Origin: Nitrososphaerales archaeon
GTDB lineage: Archaea; Thermoproteota; Nitrososphaeria; Conexivisphaerales; UBA164
Assembly (NCBI GenBank): GCA_023256405.1
Contig: JAGDXK010000022.1
Span: 4,287-11,475 of the forward strand
Length of the DNA: 7,189 bases
Reading direction: 5' to 3'
Part shown: piece by piece, positions 1 to 6,039 of the stretch
Numbering within the stretch: the stretch's first letter is position 1
How the letters are laid out: every line of letters starts with the position of its first letter
Position numbers and translations under genes: made by a program
The notes under the pieces: generated by a model
What the model saw: the letters and a program-made list of their open reading frames with translations, nothing else
The model's database searches: none
Told to the model about the DNA's origin: nothing

Positions 1-2579
1 GTGTAGCTTGGCTTCGGCGGTGGCGGCACTGGCGTCAGGGTGGCAGTCTGCAGAACACCAGCCAATGACGGGGTCACCGAGAGCGTCGTGTTGTACGGCT
101 TGAACCCGGCCGCAGAGACCGTTACGGTCTGGGTTCCGAGCGGCACGTTTGCAAGAACCGCTATGCCCGAAGAGTTGGTTGTGGCTGAAATGCCCGCTAC
201 AGTTACAGTTGCGCCAGCTATCGGTGTTCCGTTAGCAGCCAGAACCTTGAAGGGAATAGTCACCGCTGTAACTGGCGTCACGGTGAGTCCGCTGTAGCTG
301 TACCACACCCTGCTCAGACCAAATGAAGTGTACGTGGCATTGACCATGAGCTCATACGTTCCTGGGCTCAGCGATGATGTGGGTATTGTAGCCGTGTAGC
401 TGCCGTTGCCAACTGAAGTCAGCGGCACTGATTCGTAGACGTATCCAGAAGCTGGATTTATAACCTCAACGACCCCTGTTGCGTTGGTTATGGGTATGTA
501 GCCGGTGGATCCTGGAGCTACGCCCTCAAAGGTTGAGCTTGTCGGGTTGTATATCTCCTCCATTATGTTAACCTTGAACGGCGCGCTTGTGCCCTGTGAG
601 ACAGATGACATCCATGCCCACCATGCGCTTCTGTAGTAGTTCGGGTTCCTCGTTAGCGTTATCACGTTGGTGACCTTGTTCCATGACTGGAATACAAACG
701 GTCCGCTTCCGACCTCGAGGTTAGGCAGCCAGTACATCCACTGAGGCAGGGTCTCGCTTGGCGAGTAGAGGTATGACGAGAGACCGGATATCTTGGCCAG
801 AGGCAGCGTGGTGTCCATTGCGCTCGTGGGTCCAGCTACAACTGATGGGTTGAAGTACTTGAATATGTGCATCGGAATTACGGGTATGTCAAGCGTGTAG
901 ATGTTCCAGAGGTTCGTTGAGTTGACGTAGAGCTGTATCTCATATGGGTTGTTCGGAGGTATATAGGTTGCAAGCAGACCATATGGCGGGGTTGATGCAT
1001 ATGCGTTGGGCGTTGAGGCTCCAGATAGACCCTGGACATTCCAGTACCAGAGTGAGAAGTTGTAGTCGTACGCGGTCAGAGGCACTCCATCCTGCCAAGT
1101 GTCGTTCTTCCAGAAGTTTATCGTTATGATTTCGCCGTTAACTATCTTGGAGGCGTTGAATGGGTTCCACCATCCATTGCCGTTACCAAGCGGGGCAGTT
1201 ACGCCATACTGCACGCTGAACGTTCCCATCCATGGTATCAGAGATCCGTTGGTTACTCCCCATGGCGGAGTTCCTATCGGGCTGTCGTATACCTCCTGCC
1301 ACACGTCCACCTGCCAGACCCAGTTCGTCACGTAGAGCGGATCGAGCGATGTGGGAGCTGAGTGCAGCGCCTCGGTGAACGTGCCGCCGTACGGCGCATT
1401 AGCTGGGTGGACATTAAGGGCGGTGTAGTAGAGGCCAGTTTCCTCGTTGGGTCCTGTTGTTGGTATCTGGGCGAAGCCGGTCCATCCTTTGACATAGTCA
1501 GCGTAGATCTGGTTTGACCAGAGGCCTATCACGTATGGAAGCTGCTGATAGAAGATCTCCTGTACCATCCACGCTGCGTGCTGAGCCACGCTTACGTTCT
1601 TTGCAGCCCAGTACAGAATATCAGTCCAGTAGTCCATGCTCTCGTTCCAGAAGTTCCCGAAGTTAACTATTCCCGCAAGCTGTCCGTTGAAGAAGAACCA
1701 CGGATAGTTAGGCTCCCAGCTAACTATCCAACCGAAGGTGTACATGCCCCACGTGTCGGTCTCGTTAGCCAGCGTCATGTTGAAAACTGGCGGCGTTGTT
1801 GAGAAGTTGCTCAGCATGGTGCCCTCCGAAATGACAACGCCGGCAGCAGGGGAGTACACAACAGATGAAGCAGTCACGCCGGTTACTGGCTTAAGGGTTA
1901 TTGTGAGGTTTATCTGCTGAGCAGCGCTCTGAAGCGCTACTGCGAGAGCTGACCTAAGAGGATCGTCTGACCTGTAGTAGAGCACGGGTGAAAATGGCTT
2001 GCCATAGAGAGTCCACTGTCCGGTAACTGGGTTGTACTTTATTCCTGGCACCATTTCCAGCTGCTGCATTGCGGCTGTCAGGTTGTAGCTGTACGGATAC
2101 GGTAGCTGGTTGTCAAACCAGTAGGTCGATGCGTAGGGAGGCGAGAAGAGCGTTGGGTTGTACAGGTAAGGCTCCGCAACCGCTGCTACGCCATACAGGG
2201 ACTGAAGGTATGAGTAGTCAACCAGATCGGCTATGGCCCTTCTGAAGTGTACGTTGCTGTAAGGATACATCAGCATGTTGAAAGCTATACCATCAAAAGC
2301 ATACGATGGCGTTACGTTTGCGTAAACGCCTGGCGTAGTCAGGGCAGTTGTGTACATGCTGGGAGTTAGGCTCCACTCCATTGCCTGTATCTGTCCTGAG
2401 GTAAGCGCAAGGAACGCGTCCTGGTCACTCGAGTAAACGTTGAAGATCAGGGTGTTGATCAGAGGGCCATGAGTGTGGACCTGCGTCGGAAGAAGCATTG
2501 GGGACTGCGCTACTGCTGGCGAAACGGAGAATCCCAGTATCAGTAGTGGTACTAAGAAATACAGATATTTTGTCTTCAT
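1..2579 (-). CDS. Family-5 (SBP_bac_5) ABC substrate-binding protein, permuted domain order, 3' end off window
   Basis: About 859 residues are visible without a stop; the C-terminus lies beyond position 1. The family binds oligopeptides or similar solutes outside the cell and passes them to an Opp/Dpp-type permease. Residues 1-24 are a signal peptide (Lys at 2 and 4, hydrophobic core, likely cleavage at AVA|Q); there is no lipobox Cys. Residues about 41-395 carry motifs that normally form the C-terminal half of the family: INTLIFNVY, FLALTSGQIQA, FRRAIADLVDY (near 111) and LPYVIGLW (near 346). Residues about 397-650 carry the normal N-terminal half: GTFTEALHSAPTSLDPLYV, ITINFWKNDTWQDGVPLTA (near 484) and VITLTRNPNYY (near 640). 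Next come an Ig-like segment (about 690-765), a CarboxypepD_reg-like segment (about 776-837) and a PPPPKP stalk, probably leading to a membrane anchor. The visible part has no cysteine and about 20 N-X-S/T sequons. The ATG at 2579 is supported by a TATA box 28 bp upstream. No permease gene is visible. Confidence 0.9.
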   Translation of the reverse strand, partial: MKTKYLYFLVPLLILGFSVSPAVAQSPMLLPTQVHTHGPLINTLIFNVYSSDQDAFLALTSGQIQAMEWSLTPSMYTTALTTPGVYANVTPSYAFDGIAFNMLMYPYSNVHFRRAIADLVDYSYLQSLYGVAAVAEPYLYNPTLFSPPYASTYWFDNQLPYPYSYNLTAAMQQLEMVPGIKYNPVTGQWTLYGKPFSPVLYYRSDDPLRSALAVALQSAAQQINLTITLKPVTGVTASSVVYSPAAGVVISEGTMLSNFSTTPPVFNMTLANETDTWGMYTFGWIVSWEPNYPWFFFNGQLAGIVNFGNFWNESMDYWTDILYWAAKNVSVAQHAAWMVQEIFYQQLPYVIGLWSNQIYADYVKGWTGFAQIPTTGPNEETGLYYTALNVHPANAPYGGTFTEALHSAPTSLDPLYVTNWVWQVDVWQEVYDSPIGTPPWGVTNGSLIPWMGTFSVQYGVTAPLGNGNGWWNPFNASKIVNGEIITINFWKNDTWQDGVPLTAYDYNFSLWYWNVQGLSGASTPNAYASTPPYGLLATYIPPNNPYEIQLYVNSTNLWNIYTLDIPVIPMHIFKYFNPSVVAGPTSAMDTTLPLAKISGLSSYLYSPSETLPQWMYWLPNLEVGSGPFVFQSWNKVTNVITLTRNPNYYRSAWWAWMSSVSQGTSAPFKVNIMEEIYNPTSSTFEGVAPGSTGYIPITNATGVVEVINPASGYVYESVPLTSVGNGSYTATIPTSSLSPGTYELMVNATYTSFGLSRVWYSYSGLTVTPVTAVTIPFKVLAANGTPIAGATVTVAGISATTNSSGIAVLANVPLGTQTVTVSAAGFKPYNTTLSVTPSLAGVLQTATLTPVPPPPKPSY

Positions 2580-2603
2580 TCAATAGATTTAAAATAACTT
2601 TTG

Positions 2604-2611
2604 TATATAAA
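2604..2611 (-). promoter_or_regulatory. TATA box of the substrate-binding protein gene
   Basis: On the minus strand the sequence reads AAGAAAAATTTATATA, a purine/A-rich BRE-like stretch followed by TTTATATA. Its centre is about 28 bp from the ATG at 2579, so transcription should begin within a few bases of the start codon. The mRNA is therefore probably leaderless or nearly so, and no Shine-Dalgarno sequence is present. Confidence 0.7.
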
Positions 2612-2678
2612 TTTTTCTTACTGCATAAATAAAACACAACAAATGCCTGCATAGGACAAATTAAGTTACGCGTGAAAC

Positions 2679-2690
2679 AAATCGCGATTT
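2679..2690. promoter_or_regulatory. Perfect 12-bp palindrome, possible operator
   Basis: AAATCGCGATTT is an exact 12-bp palindrome about 70 bp upstream of the TATA box of the substrate-binding protein gene and about 40 bp past the end of the ThiI-like gene. A second, 6-bp palindrome (ACGCGT) lies at 2668-2673. A dimeric regulator could bind here, for example the Lrp-type protein encoded at 3614-4075, but nothing in the sequence links the two directly. Confidence 0.3.
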
Positions 2691-2729
2691 TATCTTCTTA
2701 CACGCTTTACTGTTTAAATTTTACAATTT

Positions 2730-3605
2730 TTAGCGAAGAGAATCAAGAATTTTATGAACTGTCATATCAGGCATGAGGACGAACTTGCTTGAGCTAAACA
2801 TGTCGCACCGAATAAAGTCGGCTGGCTCGATGCCCAATGCTATGAATCTATCATCTGCCTTGCCCTCACGGAGAAGCTCAGAGGGAATCGAAACTGCAAA
2901 ACCTGTCCTCAGCTCGCCCCCTGCCAGATAAACAGGAGCTTGAAGCGCGTTCGCCATTTTCTCCAAGTCGAGTGGACTGCTTCTGAGCGGACATATTACC
3001 GCGGTAACAGCCCTGTTTGTGCACCTGCTGTAAATTGACAGAAGGCCTGAGAGGACCTTGATAAGGAATGATCTGCCTGCAAATGGCACATAGGCTATTA
3101 TGTCTCTTCCTCCGGTCATAAGCCTCTCAAGAAGGACGTAGCTCTCCCTAGTTCCATTCAGAAAAACCCCCGCCGTTCCGGATTTCCTGCATCTTCCGCA
3201 GCCACCCTTTAGCGTATAGTTAATCATGAAGTACTCCCCGCCAAGCTTCAGGATCACATAAGAGCGCTCGGGATTTACCTCATCGATTTTGATGGATTTA
3301 GCTGCATCAAGGATTGAATCCACGAGCTCGTAGAGCTCCGCATCCGACCCGTTTAGCAGGCTCACCCTGATCCTCTTTCCATCTGATTCAGCAGCTATCC
3401 TTCTAGAAATGCTTTTGATGCTGGAGTATTTAAAGGCGTAATAGACCTCCTTAACGCCGCAGATGCCAGCAGCTCTCTCCATATCTTTTATGCTTGAAGG
3501 CTTTAAAAGCACGTATGACTCGCTGGTCCTTGTCCCAGGCAGGAGCGAGGATATACATTCAGCCTCCTCCCTGCTTTCCGCTCTCAGCAGTATGTATCCT
3601 TTCAA
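2730..3605 (-). CDS. THUMP-domain protein resembling ThiI, with degenerate PP-loop
   Basis: The protein has 291 residues. ThiI activates tRNA U8 with ATP through a PP-loop and inserts sulfur to make 4-thiouridine. Here residues about 1-60 resemble the N-terminal ferredoxin-like part. Residues about 60-133 fit a THUMP domain (GKRIRVS, then IDEVNPERSYVILKLGGEYF). Residues 133-155 (KGGCGRC to NGTRES) align well with the ThiI stretch KGPGGLPVG...SGGIDS, so the PP-loop SGGxDS has become N150-G-T-R-E-S155. Later, AVICPLRSS, VYLAGGEL and FIALGIEPADFI echo the Cys motif, the VTGESL motif and the RPLIGMDK region. Cys136 and Cys139 form a CxxC. ATP pyrophosphatase activity looks lost, so the role is unknown; RNA binding by THUMP may remain. 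The start is TTG: an in-frame TAA sits two codons upstream and the next ATG is residue 42. The gene begins 8 bp after the Lrp-type gene and is probably co-transcribed with it. The assignment comes from motif reading only. Confidence 0.55.
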   Translation of the reverse strand: MKGYILLRAESREEAECISSLLPGTRTSESYVLLKPSSIKDMERAAGICGVKEVYYAFKYSSIKSISRRIAAESDGKRIRVSLLNGSDAELYELVDSILDAAKSIKIDEVNPERSYVILKLGGEYFMINYTLKGGCGRCRKSGTAGVFLNGTRESYVLLERLMTGGRDIIAYVPFAGRSFLIKVLSGLLSIYSRCTNRAVTAVICPLRSSPLDLEKMANALQAPVYLAGGELRTGFAVSIPSELLREGKADDRFIALGIEPADFIRCDMFSSSKFVLMPDMTVHKILDSLR

Positions 3606-3613
3606 TTTTTAGC

Positions 3614-4075
3614 TTACACTAAAAGCTCAAAGGTCTTGGTCTTGTACCTCAGCGATATGAAGGTCTCTGTATACGTTACGCCGTCTATGGCTCCCACCTT
3701 ATCCGTTATCAGTGTGTGTAGCTCCTCTATTGATTTTGCCTTCAGGAAGACCAGAAAGTCGTACCTTCCTGTAACCTCTATAACCTGCCTGACCTCAGGC
3801 ATCTTGTACAGCGTATCGTATACGGAGTCCCTTTTCTTCGATTCCGCATTTATGCCTATAATAGCTAGCACCTTCCAGCCTAAGAGCTCCTCGTTAACCA
3901 CCGTGGTGAAGCCCATTATGTATCCAAGTTTCTGAAGCCTTCTGATCCTTGAATATACGACGCTTGGATCTAGGTTTAGCTTCTTGCTGAGCTTCGGTAT
4001 GCTCTGACTTGCATCCTTTGTAAGCTCGGTTAAAATTTTGATGTCTTTCTCATCTATTTTTAGTGATTTTTGCAT
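3614..4075 (-). CDS. Lrp/AsnC-family transcriptional regulator
   Basis: The protein has 153 residues, the usual length for the family. Residues 8-65 form the winged helix-turn-helix (IDEKDIKILTELTKDASQS, then LSKKLNLDPSVVYSRIRRLQKLGYI). Residues about 68-150 form the alpha-beta RAM/AsnC ligand-binding and oligomerisation domain (VLAIIGINAE, VRQVIEVTGRYDFLVFLKAKS, and a closing ETFISLRYKTKTFELLV). Family members form dimers or octamers and sense amino acids or other small molecules, acting as repressors or activators and often on their own promoters. The gene has an ATG start and no clear Shine-Dalgarno. It lies 58 bp downstream of TFB on the same strand and 8 bp upstream of the ThiI-like gene, which is the most likely co-transcribed partner. 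The natural ligand cannot be read from the sequence. The nearby peptide-binding protein gene is a plausible but unproven target. Confidence 0.93.
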   Translation of the reverse strand: MQKSLKIDEKDIKILTELTKDASQSIPKLSKKLNLDPSVVYSRIRRLQKLGYIMGFTTVVNEELLGWKVLAIIGINAESKKRDSVYDTLYKMPEVRQVIEVTGRYDFLVFLKAKSIEELHTLITDKVGAIDGVTYTETFISLRYKTKTFELLV

Positions 4076-4097
4076 ACCGCTTATGTTTTAACAAAAA

Positions 4098-4133
4098 TAA
4101 AAATTAAATCTTTTCTCAAAACTTTATAAAAAT
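4098..4133 (-). promoter_or_regulatory. AT-rich region: probable lrp promoter and T-rich end of tfb
   Basis: The 58 bp between the TFB stop and the Lrp-type start is almost all A and T. On the minus strand, GAGAAAAGATTTAATTTTT gives a BRE/TATA-like match centred about 28 bp from the ATG at 4075. This would make a leaderless transcript. A second candidate, the palindromic TTTATAAA at 4123-4130, would give a leader of about 25 nt. The same stretch supplies several T-tracts on the minus strand (to about 4090) that could end part of the TFB transcript. Which element is used cannot be decided by eye. Confidence 0.45.
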
Positions 4134-5087
4134 TCAAATTTCTGGTAGATTCAGAGCTGCCTTCAAGCCCTTGTATCTGTTTCTTATGGTAACCTCTGTT
4201 ACGCCAGCTGCCTCCGCTATGTCCTTCTGCGTCTTGTTCTCCCCTTCCAGCACGCATGCCACGTAGAGGGCTGCCGCGGCCAGTCCCATCGGATCCTTGC
4301 CCGCCGATATGCCCGCTGCCATGGCCTTCTTAATGATTTCAATCGCTTTCCTTGTTGTCTTCTCGCTGAGCCCTGCCTTTGCGGCTATCCTGCTTACCGA
4401 TTTTACTGGATCTATAATTGGCATCTTAAGGTCAAGCTCCCTCACTATCAGCCTGTAACACCTGGCTATGTCCTTCTTCTTAATGCTGGAAACTGCAGCT
4501 ATATCTTTGAGAGTTCTGGGAACTTCAAGAGCCCTGCATGCGGCGTAGAGCGAAGCCGCTATCAGGGCGCTGATGCTTCTTCCCCGTACAAGCCCCTTCT
4601 CAAGTGCCTTCCTGTATATATATGCGGCCCTTTCGACGACGTTCTCGGAGACGCTCAGCTTGTCCGCGAGCCTGTCCAGCTCATTGAACGCCTGTCTGAG
4701 GTTTCTCTCCGCGGGCTCGTGTATCTGGCTCCTGCTGTCCCACATCCTCAGCCTGTCGAAGGTGCTCTTGTTGAAGCCCGTTAATGACTTTCCAGATGCA
4801 TCCCTGTCTGCCTGATCCATCACCGTTGAGAGGCCCATGTCATGCATGGCTATTGAAAGCGGTATTCCAGCCCTGCTCCTGTCCTCCTTCTCTTCCTTGG
4901 AGAATGCTCTCCACTCCGGCTTCAGATCCTCTACCTTCTCCTTTATTACGAAGCCGCAGCTGGCGCAGATGATTTCCCCTGTGTTAACATCCATAAGAAG
5001 ATCCTTTGAACCGCACCTCGGACATCTGTCAAGATTCTCCAGCTCAGATGGGTTAACCCTTTTGTACGACATAATAATAGGCCTCAT
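4134..5087 (-). CDS. tfb: Transcription initiation factor B (TFB, TFIIB homologue)
   Basis: The protein has 317 residues. TFB binds the TBP-TATA complex and the BRE element and recruits RNA polymerase. The N-terminal zinc ribbon uses C22, C25, C41 and C44 (CPRCGSK, CASCGFV). The B-reader/linker region follows (EWRAFSKEE, HDMGLSTVMDQADRDASGK, FDRLRMWDSRSQIH). Two cyclin repeats cover about residues 125-205 and 220-305, and the second ends in the BRE-recognition helix-turn-helix (KTQKDIAEAAGVTEVTIRNR). All expected parts are intact. From memory, the linker and cyclin wording is closest to Nitrososphaeria-type TFBs. The ATG at 5087 lies about 24 bp from the centre of a strong TATA box, which fits leaderless transcription from that codon. 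An internal ATG at 5072 (residue 6) is a less likely start. It sits downstream of the CYTH gene with its own promoter in the 42-bp gap. Archaea often carry several TFBs; this may be one of a set. Confidence 0.97.
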   Translation of the reverse strand: MRPIIMSYKRVNPSELENLDRCPRCGSKDLLMDVNTGEIICASCGFVIKEKVEDLKPEWRAFSKEEKEDRSRAGIPLSIAMHDMGLSTVMDQADRDASGKSLTGFNKSTFDRLRMWDSRSQIHEPAERNLRQAFNELDRLADKLSVSENVVERAAYIYRKALEKGLVRGRSISALIAASLYAACRALEVPRTLKDIAAVSSIKKKDIARCYRLIVRELDLKMPIIDPVKSVSRIAAKAGLSEKTTRKAIEIIKKAMAAGISAGKDPMGLAAAALYVACVLEGENKTQKDIAEAAGVTEVTIRNRYKGLKAALNLPEI

Positions 5088-5106
5088 TAAACATGTAAAT
5101 AACTAA

Positions 5107-5114
5107 TATATAAA
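5107..5114 (-). promoter_or_regulatory. TATA box and BRE of tfb
   Basis: The minus strand reads TTAGAAATCTTTATATATTAG, with TTTATATA as the TATA box and AGAAA as a BRE-like purine run just upstream. The centre is about 24 bp from the ATG at 5087, so the start site should fall at or next to that ATG. The box lies in the 42-bp gap after the CYTH gene. Confidence 0.7.
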
Positions 5115-5129
5115 GATTTCTAACAAAAT

Positions 5130-5651
5130 TTATATCCGATTCTTTTCATCGAGGAGCTCAGCGTAGCTCTTTCTGATCGGACTCCACTCCAAGCCTGCCT
5201 GAGTAAGGACCTCTCTGGCCGTATTAAGCTCCTCAGCTGTCCTGACCTCCACCTCCACGAACCTTCCAAGGCCTTCAACGTCATCTATCTCGTATGTCAG
5301 CCCGTTAAGAAGAACTCTGCTTCTCACCTTTCTTACCCTGATTAAAACCCTAAACCCTAAGCGCTCTAATATTATGCGTAGCGCGTTACCATCTGACACC
5401 TCCACTTCTATTTCCTCCCTCGCCTTAACCGGGGCGTCAATCAGAGGCCCCTTGTATGTGAGCCTGTGACCGGCGGCCGTGAACCTGATCCTCAGCGCGC
5501 GGTTAGACTCCTTAAGCCTCAGGTCTTCAAAATCGAGGTAAAGGTCAACCTGTTCCTCCCTTCCAAGAAGCGTGCCTCCCCTCTTCAGAAGAAACTCCTC
5601 GAGGTTAACATTGTCCGGAATCCTGAGCTTTGCCTCCATCTCAACGCTCAT
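5130..5651 (-). CDS. CYTH-domain protein, archaeal CyaB / class IV adenylate cyclase-like
   Basis: The protein has 173 residues, full length for the family. CYTH proteins fold as a beta tunnel that binds triphosphates; members include class IV adenylate cyclase, thiamine triphosphatase and inorganic triphosphatase. The ExExK signature is at the N-terminus (E4, E6, K8 in VEMEAKLRI). Other typical elements are VDLYLDFED (35-43), ALRIR (52-56), LTYKGP (64-69), REEIEVEV (78-85), KVRSR (108-112), and YEIDDVEGLGRFVEVEV (120-136) with its acidic metal-binding residues. The ending KSYAELL is usual for the CyaB group. Basic and acidic tunnel residues are kept, so the protein should be active on a triphosphate. 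The substrate is uncertain: archaeal CyaB proteins are commonly named adenylate cyclases, but triphosphatase activity is equally possible. The ATG at 5651 is supported by a TATA-like element 32 bp upstream. The gene diverges from the plus-strand pair starting at 5710. Confidence 0.9.
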   Translation of the reverse strand: MSVEMEAKLRIPDNVNLEEFLLKRGGTLLGREEQVDLYLDFEDLRLKESNRALRIRFTAAGHRLTYKGPLIDAPVKAREEIEVEVSDGNALRIILERLGFRVLIRVRKVRSRVLLNGLTYEIDDVEGLGRFVEVEVRTAEELNTAREVLTQAGLEWSPIRKSYAELLDEKNRI

Positions 5652-5677
5652 GACCGCTGTACATCATTGACGAGTAA

Positions 5678-5687
5678 GTTTTTATAC
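5678..5687. promoter_or_regulatory. Shared TATA-like element between divergent genes
   Basis: The sequence GTTTTTATAC reads TTTTTATA on the plus strand and TATAAAAA on the minus strand. Its centre is about 27 bp from the GTG at 5710 and about 32 bp from the ATG at 5651. No other TATA-like element is visible in the 58-bp gap. Both transcripts would be leaderless or have only a few leader bases. The placement suits the plus-strand gene slightly better. Confidence 0.55.
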
Positions 5688-5709
5688 TGTTTGGAAAATA
5701 ATTCTAAAT

Positions 5710-6039
5710 GTGGAAACGGATCAGCTGCTTGAGCTCATAAATGAAATAAATCAGAACCTTGACAGGCTTCAGGGTCTTGCGAGAAAGTACCACGATGATC
5801 TCATAGAGCTCAGCAGAAGCCTCGCGAGGGAAGCCCACAGGCAGTACGTCGAAAAGATAAAGCAGCAGACAGAGGCCATGATAAATGCTTCCAGGCCAGA
5901 AATTGAAAAGGAGGCAGAGAGCGTTTATAACAGGTACGTTGAGCAGGCATCACGTCTTGAGAAGGTCTACAAGGACAACTGGGAGAACCTCAGGAGGCTA
6001 GCACTTCAGGAGATGATCAGAAAGCTTGAAGGGAAGTGA
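5710..6039 (+). CDS. Small helical protein, possible A-type ATPase peripheral-stalk subunit (AhaH/G-like)
   Basis: The protein has 109 residues and is nearly all predicted helix. It is rich in Glu, Lys, Arg and Gln, has no cysteine, and has only one proline, at residue 82 or earlier (ASRPEIEKEAE). Heptad-like spacing runs through most of it (LLELINEINQNLDRLQGLARK; EKEAESVYNRYVEQASRLEKVY). Its length and composition fit the H/G peripheral-stalk subunit of archaeal A-type ATPases, about 100-110 residues and coiled-coil. Coiled coils are easy to over-interpret, so this rests partly on the neighbour at 6026. It could also be a short subunit E or an unrelated coiled-coil protein. The start is GTG at 5710; the ATG at 5708 is out of frame and soon meets a stop. 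A TATA-like element about 27 bp upstream implies a leaderless mRNA. Its 3' end overlaps the next gene by 14 bp, so the two are co-transcribed and probably made together. Confidence 0.4.
   Translation: METDQLLELINEINQNLDRLQGLARKYHDDLIELSRSLAREAHRQYVEKIKQQTEAMINASRPEIEKEAESVYNRYVEQASRLEKVYKDNWENLRRLALQEMIRKLEGK
6009..6016 (+). promoter_or_regulatory. Shine-Dalgarno sequence for the TTG start at 6026
   Basis: GGAGATGATC begins at 6009 inside the preceding coding region and differs at one base from GGAGGTGATC, the complement of the archaeal 16S rRNA 3' end. The spacer from GGAGATGA to TTG is 9 nt. This site decides the non-ATG start of the downstream gene, which has no in-frame ATG or GTG near the expected N-terminus. 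Confidence 0.7.

Noticed and set aside
40..297. Plus-strand open frame of 85 codons in the left part
   Set aside because: It lies wholly antisense to the continuous binding-protein frame, and it has no promoter or Shine-Dalgarno. The minus-strand frame has clear family motifs.
944..1920. Several plus-strand open frames of 60-78 codons
   Set aside because: All are antisense shadows of the binding-protein gene with no recognisable motifs; they overlap one another in different frames.
2425..2652. Minus-strand open frame of 75 codons over the promoter of the binding-protein gene
   Set aside because: It is out of frame with the binding protein and runs through the TATA box. It has no family features and would need transcription from upstream of the real promoter.
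2716..2729. AAATT-TTAC-AATTT inverted repeat just past the ThiI-like stop
   Set aside because: A 5-bp, all-AT stem is too weak to call a terminator, and archaeal termination does not need hairpins.
2730..3605. Calling this gene a functional thiI
   Set aside because: The PP-loop residues needed for ATP use are replaced (NGTRES instead of SGGxDS), so the name would mislead.
3636..3935. Plus-strand open frame of 99 codons
   Set aside because: It is antisense to the Lrp-type gene, whose protein is complete and typical. The low stop density comes from the opposite strand's codon use.
4573..5106. Three overlapping plus-strand frames over the TFB gene
   Set aside because: All are shadows of TFB; the frames are rich in Ser/Leu/Pro as expected from antisense reading.
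5466..5732. Plus-strand frame of 88 codons over the CYTH start
   Set aside because: It runs antisense through the CYTH gene and then across the divergent promoter; no motif.
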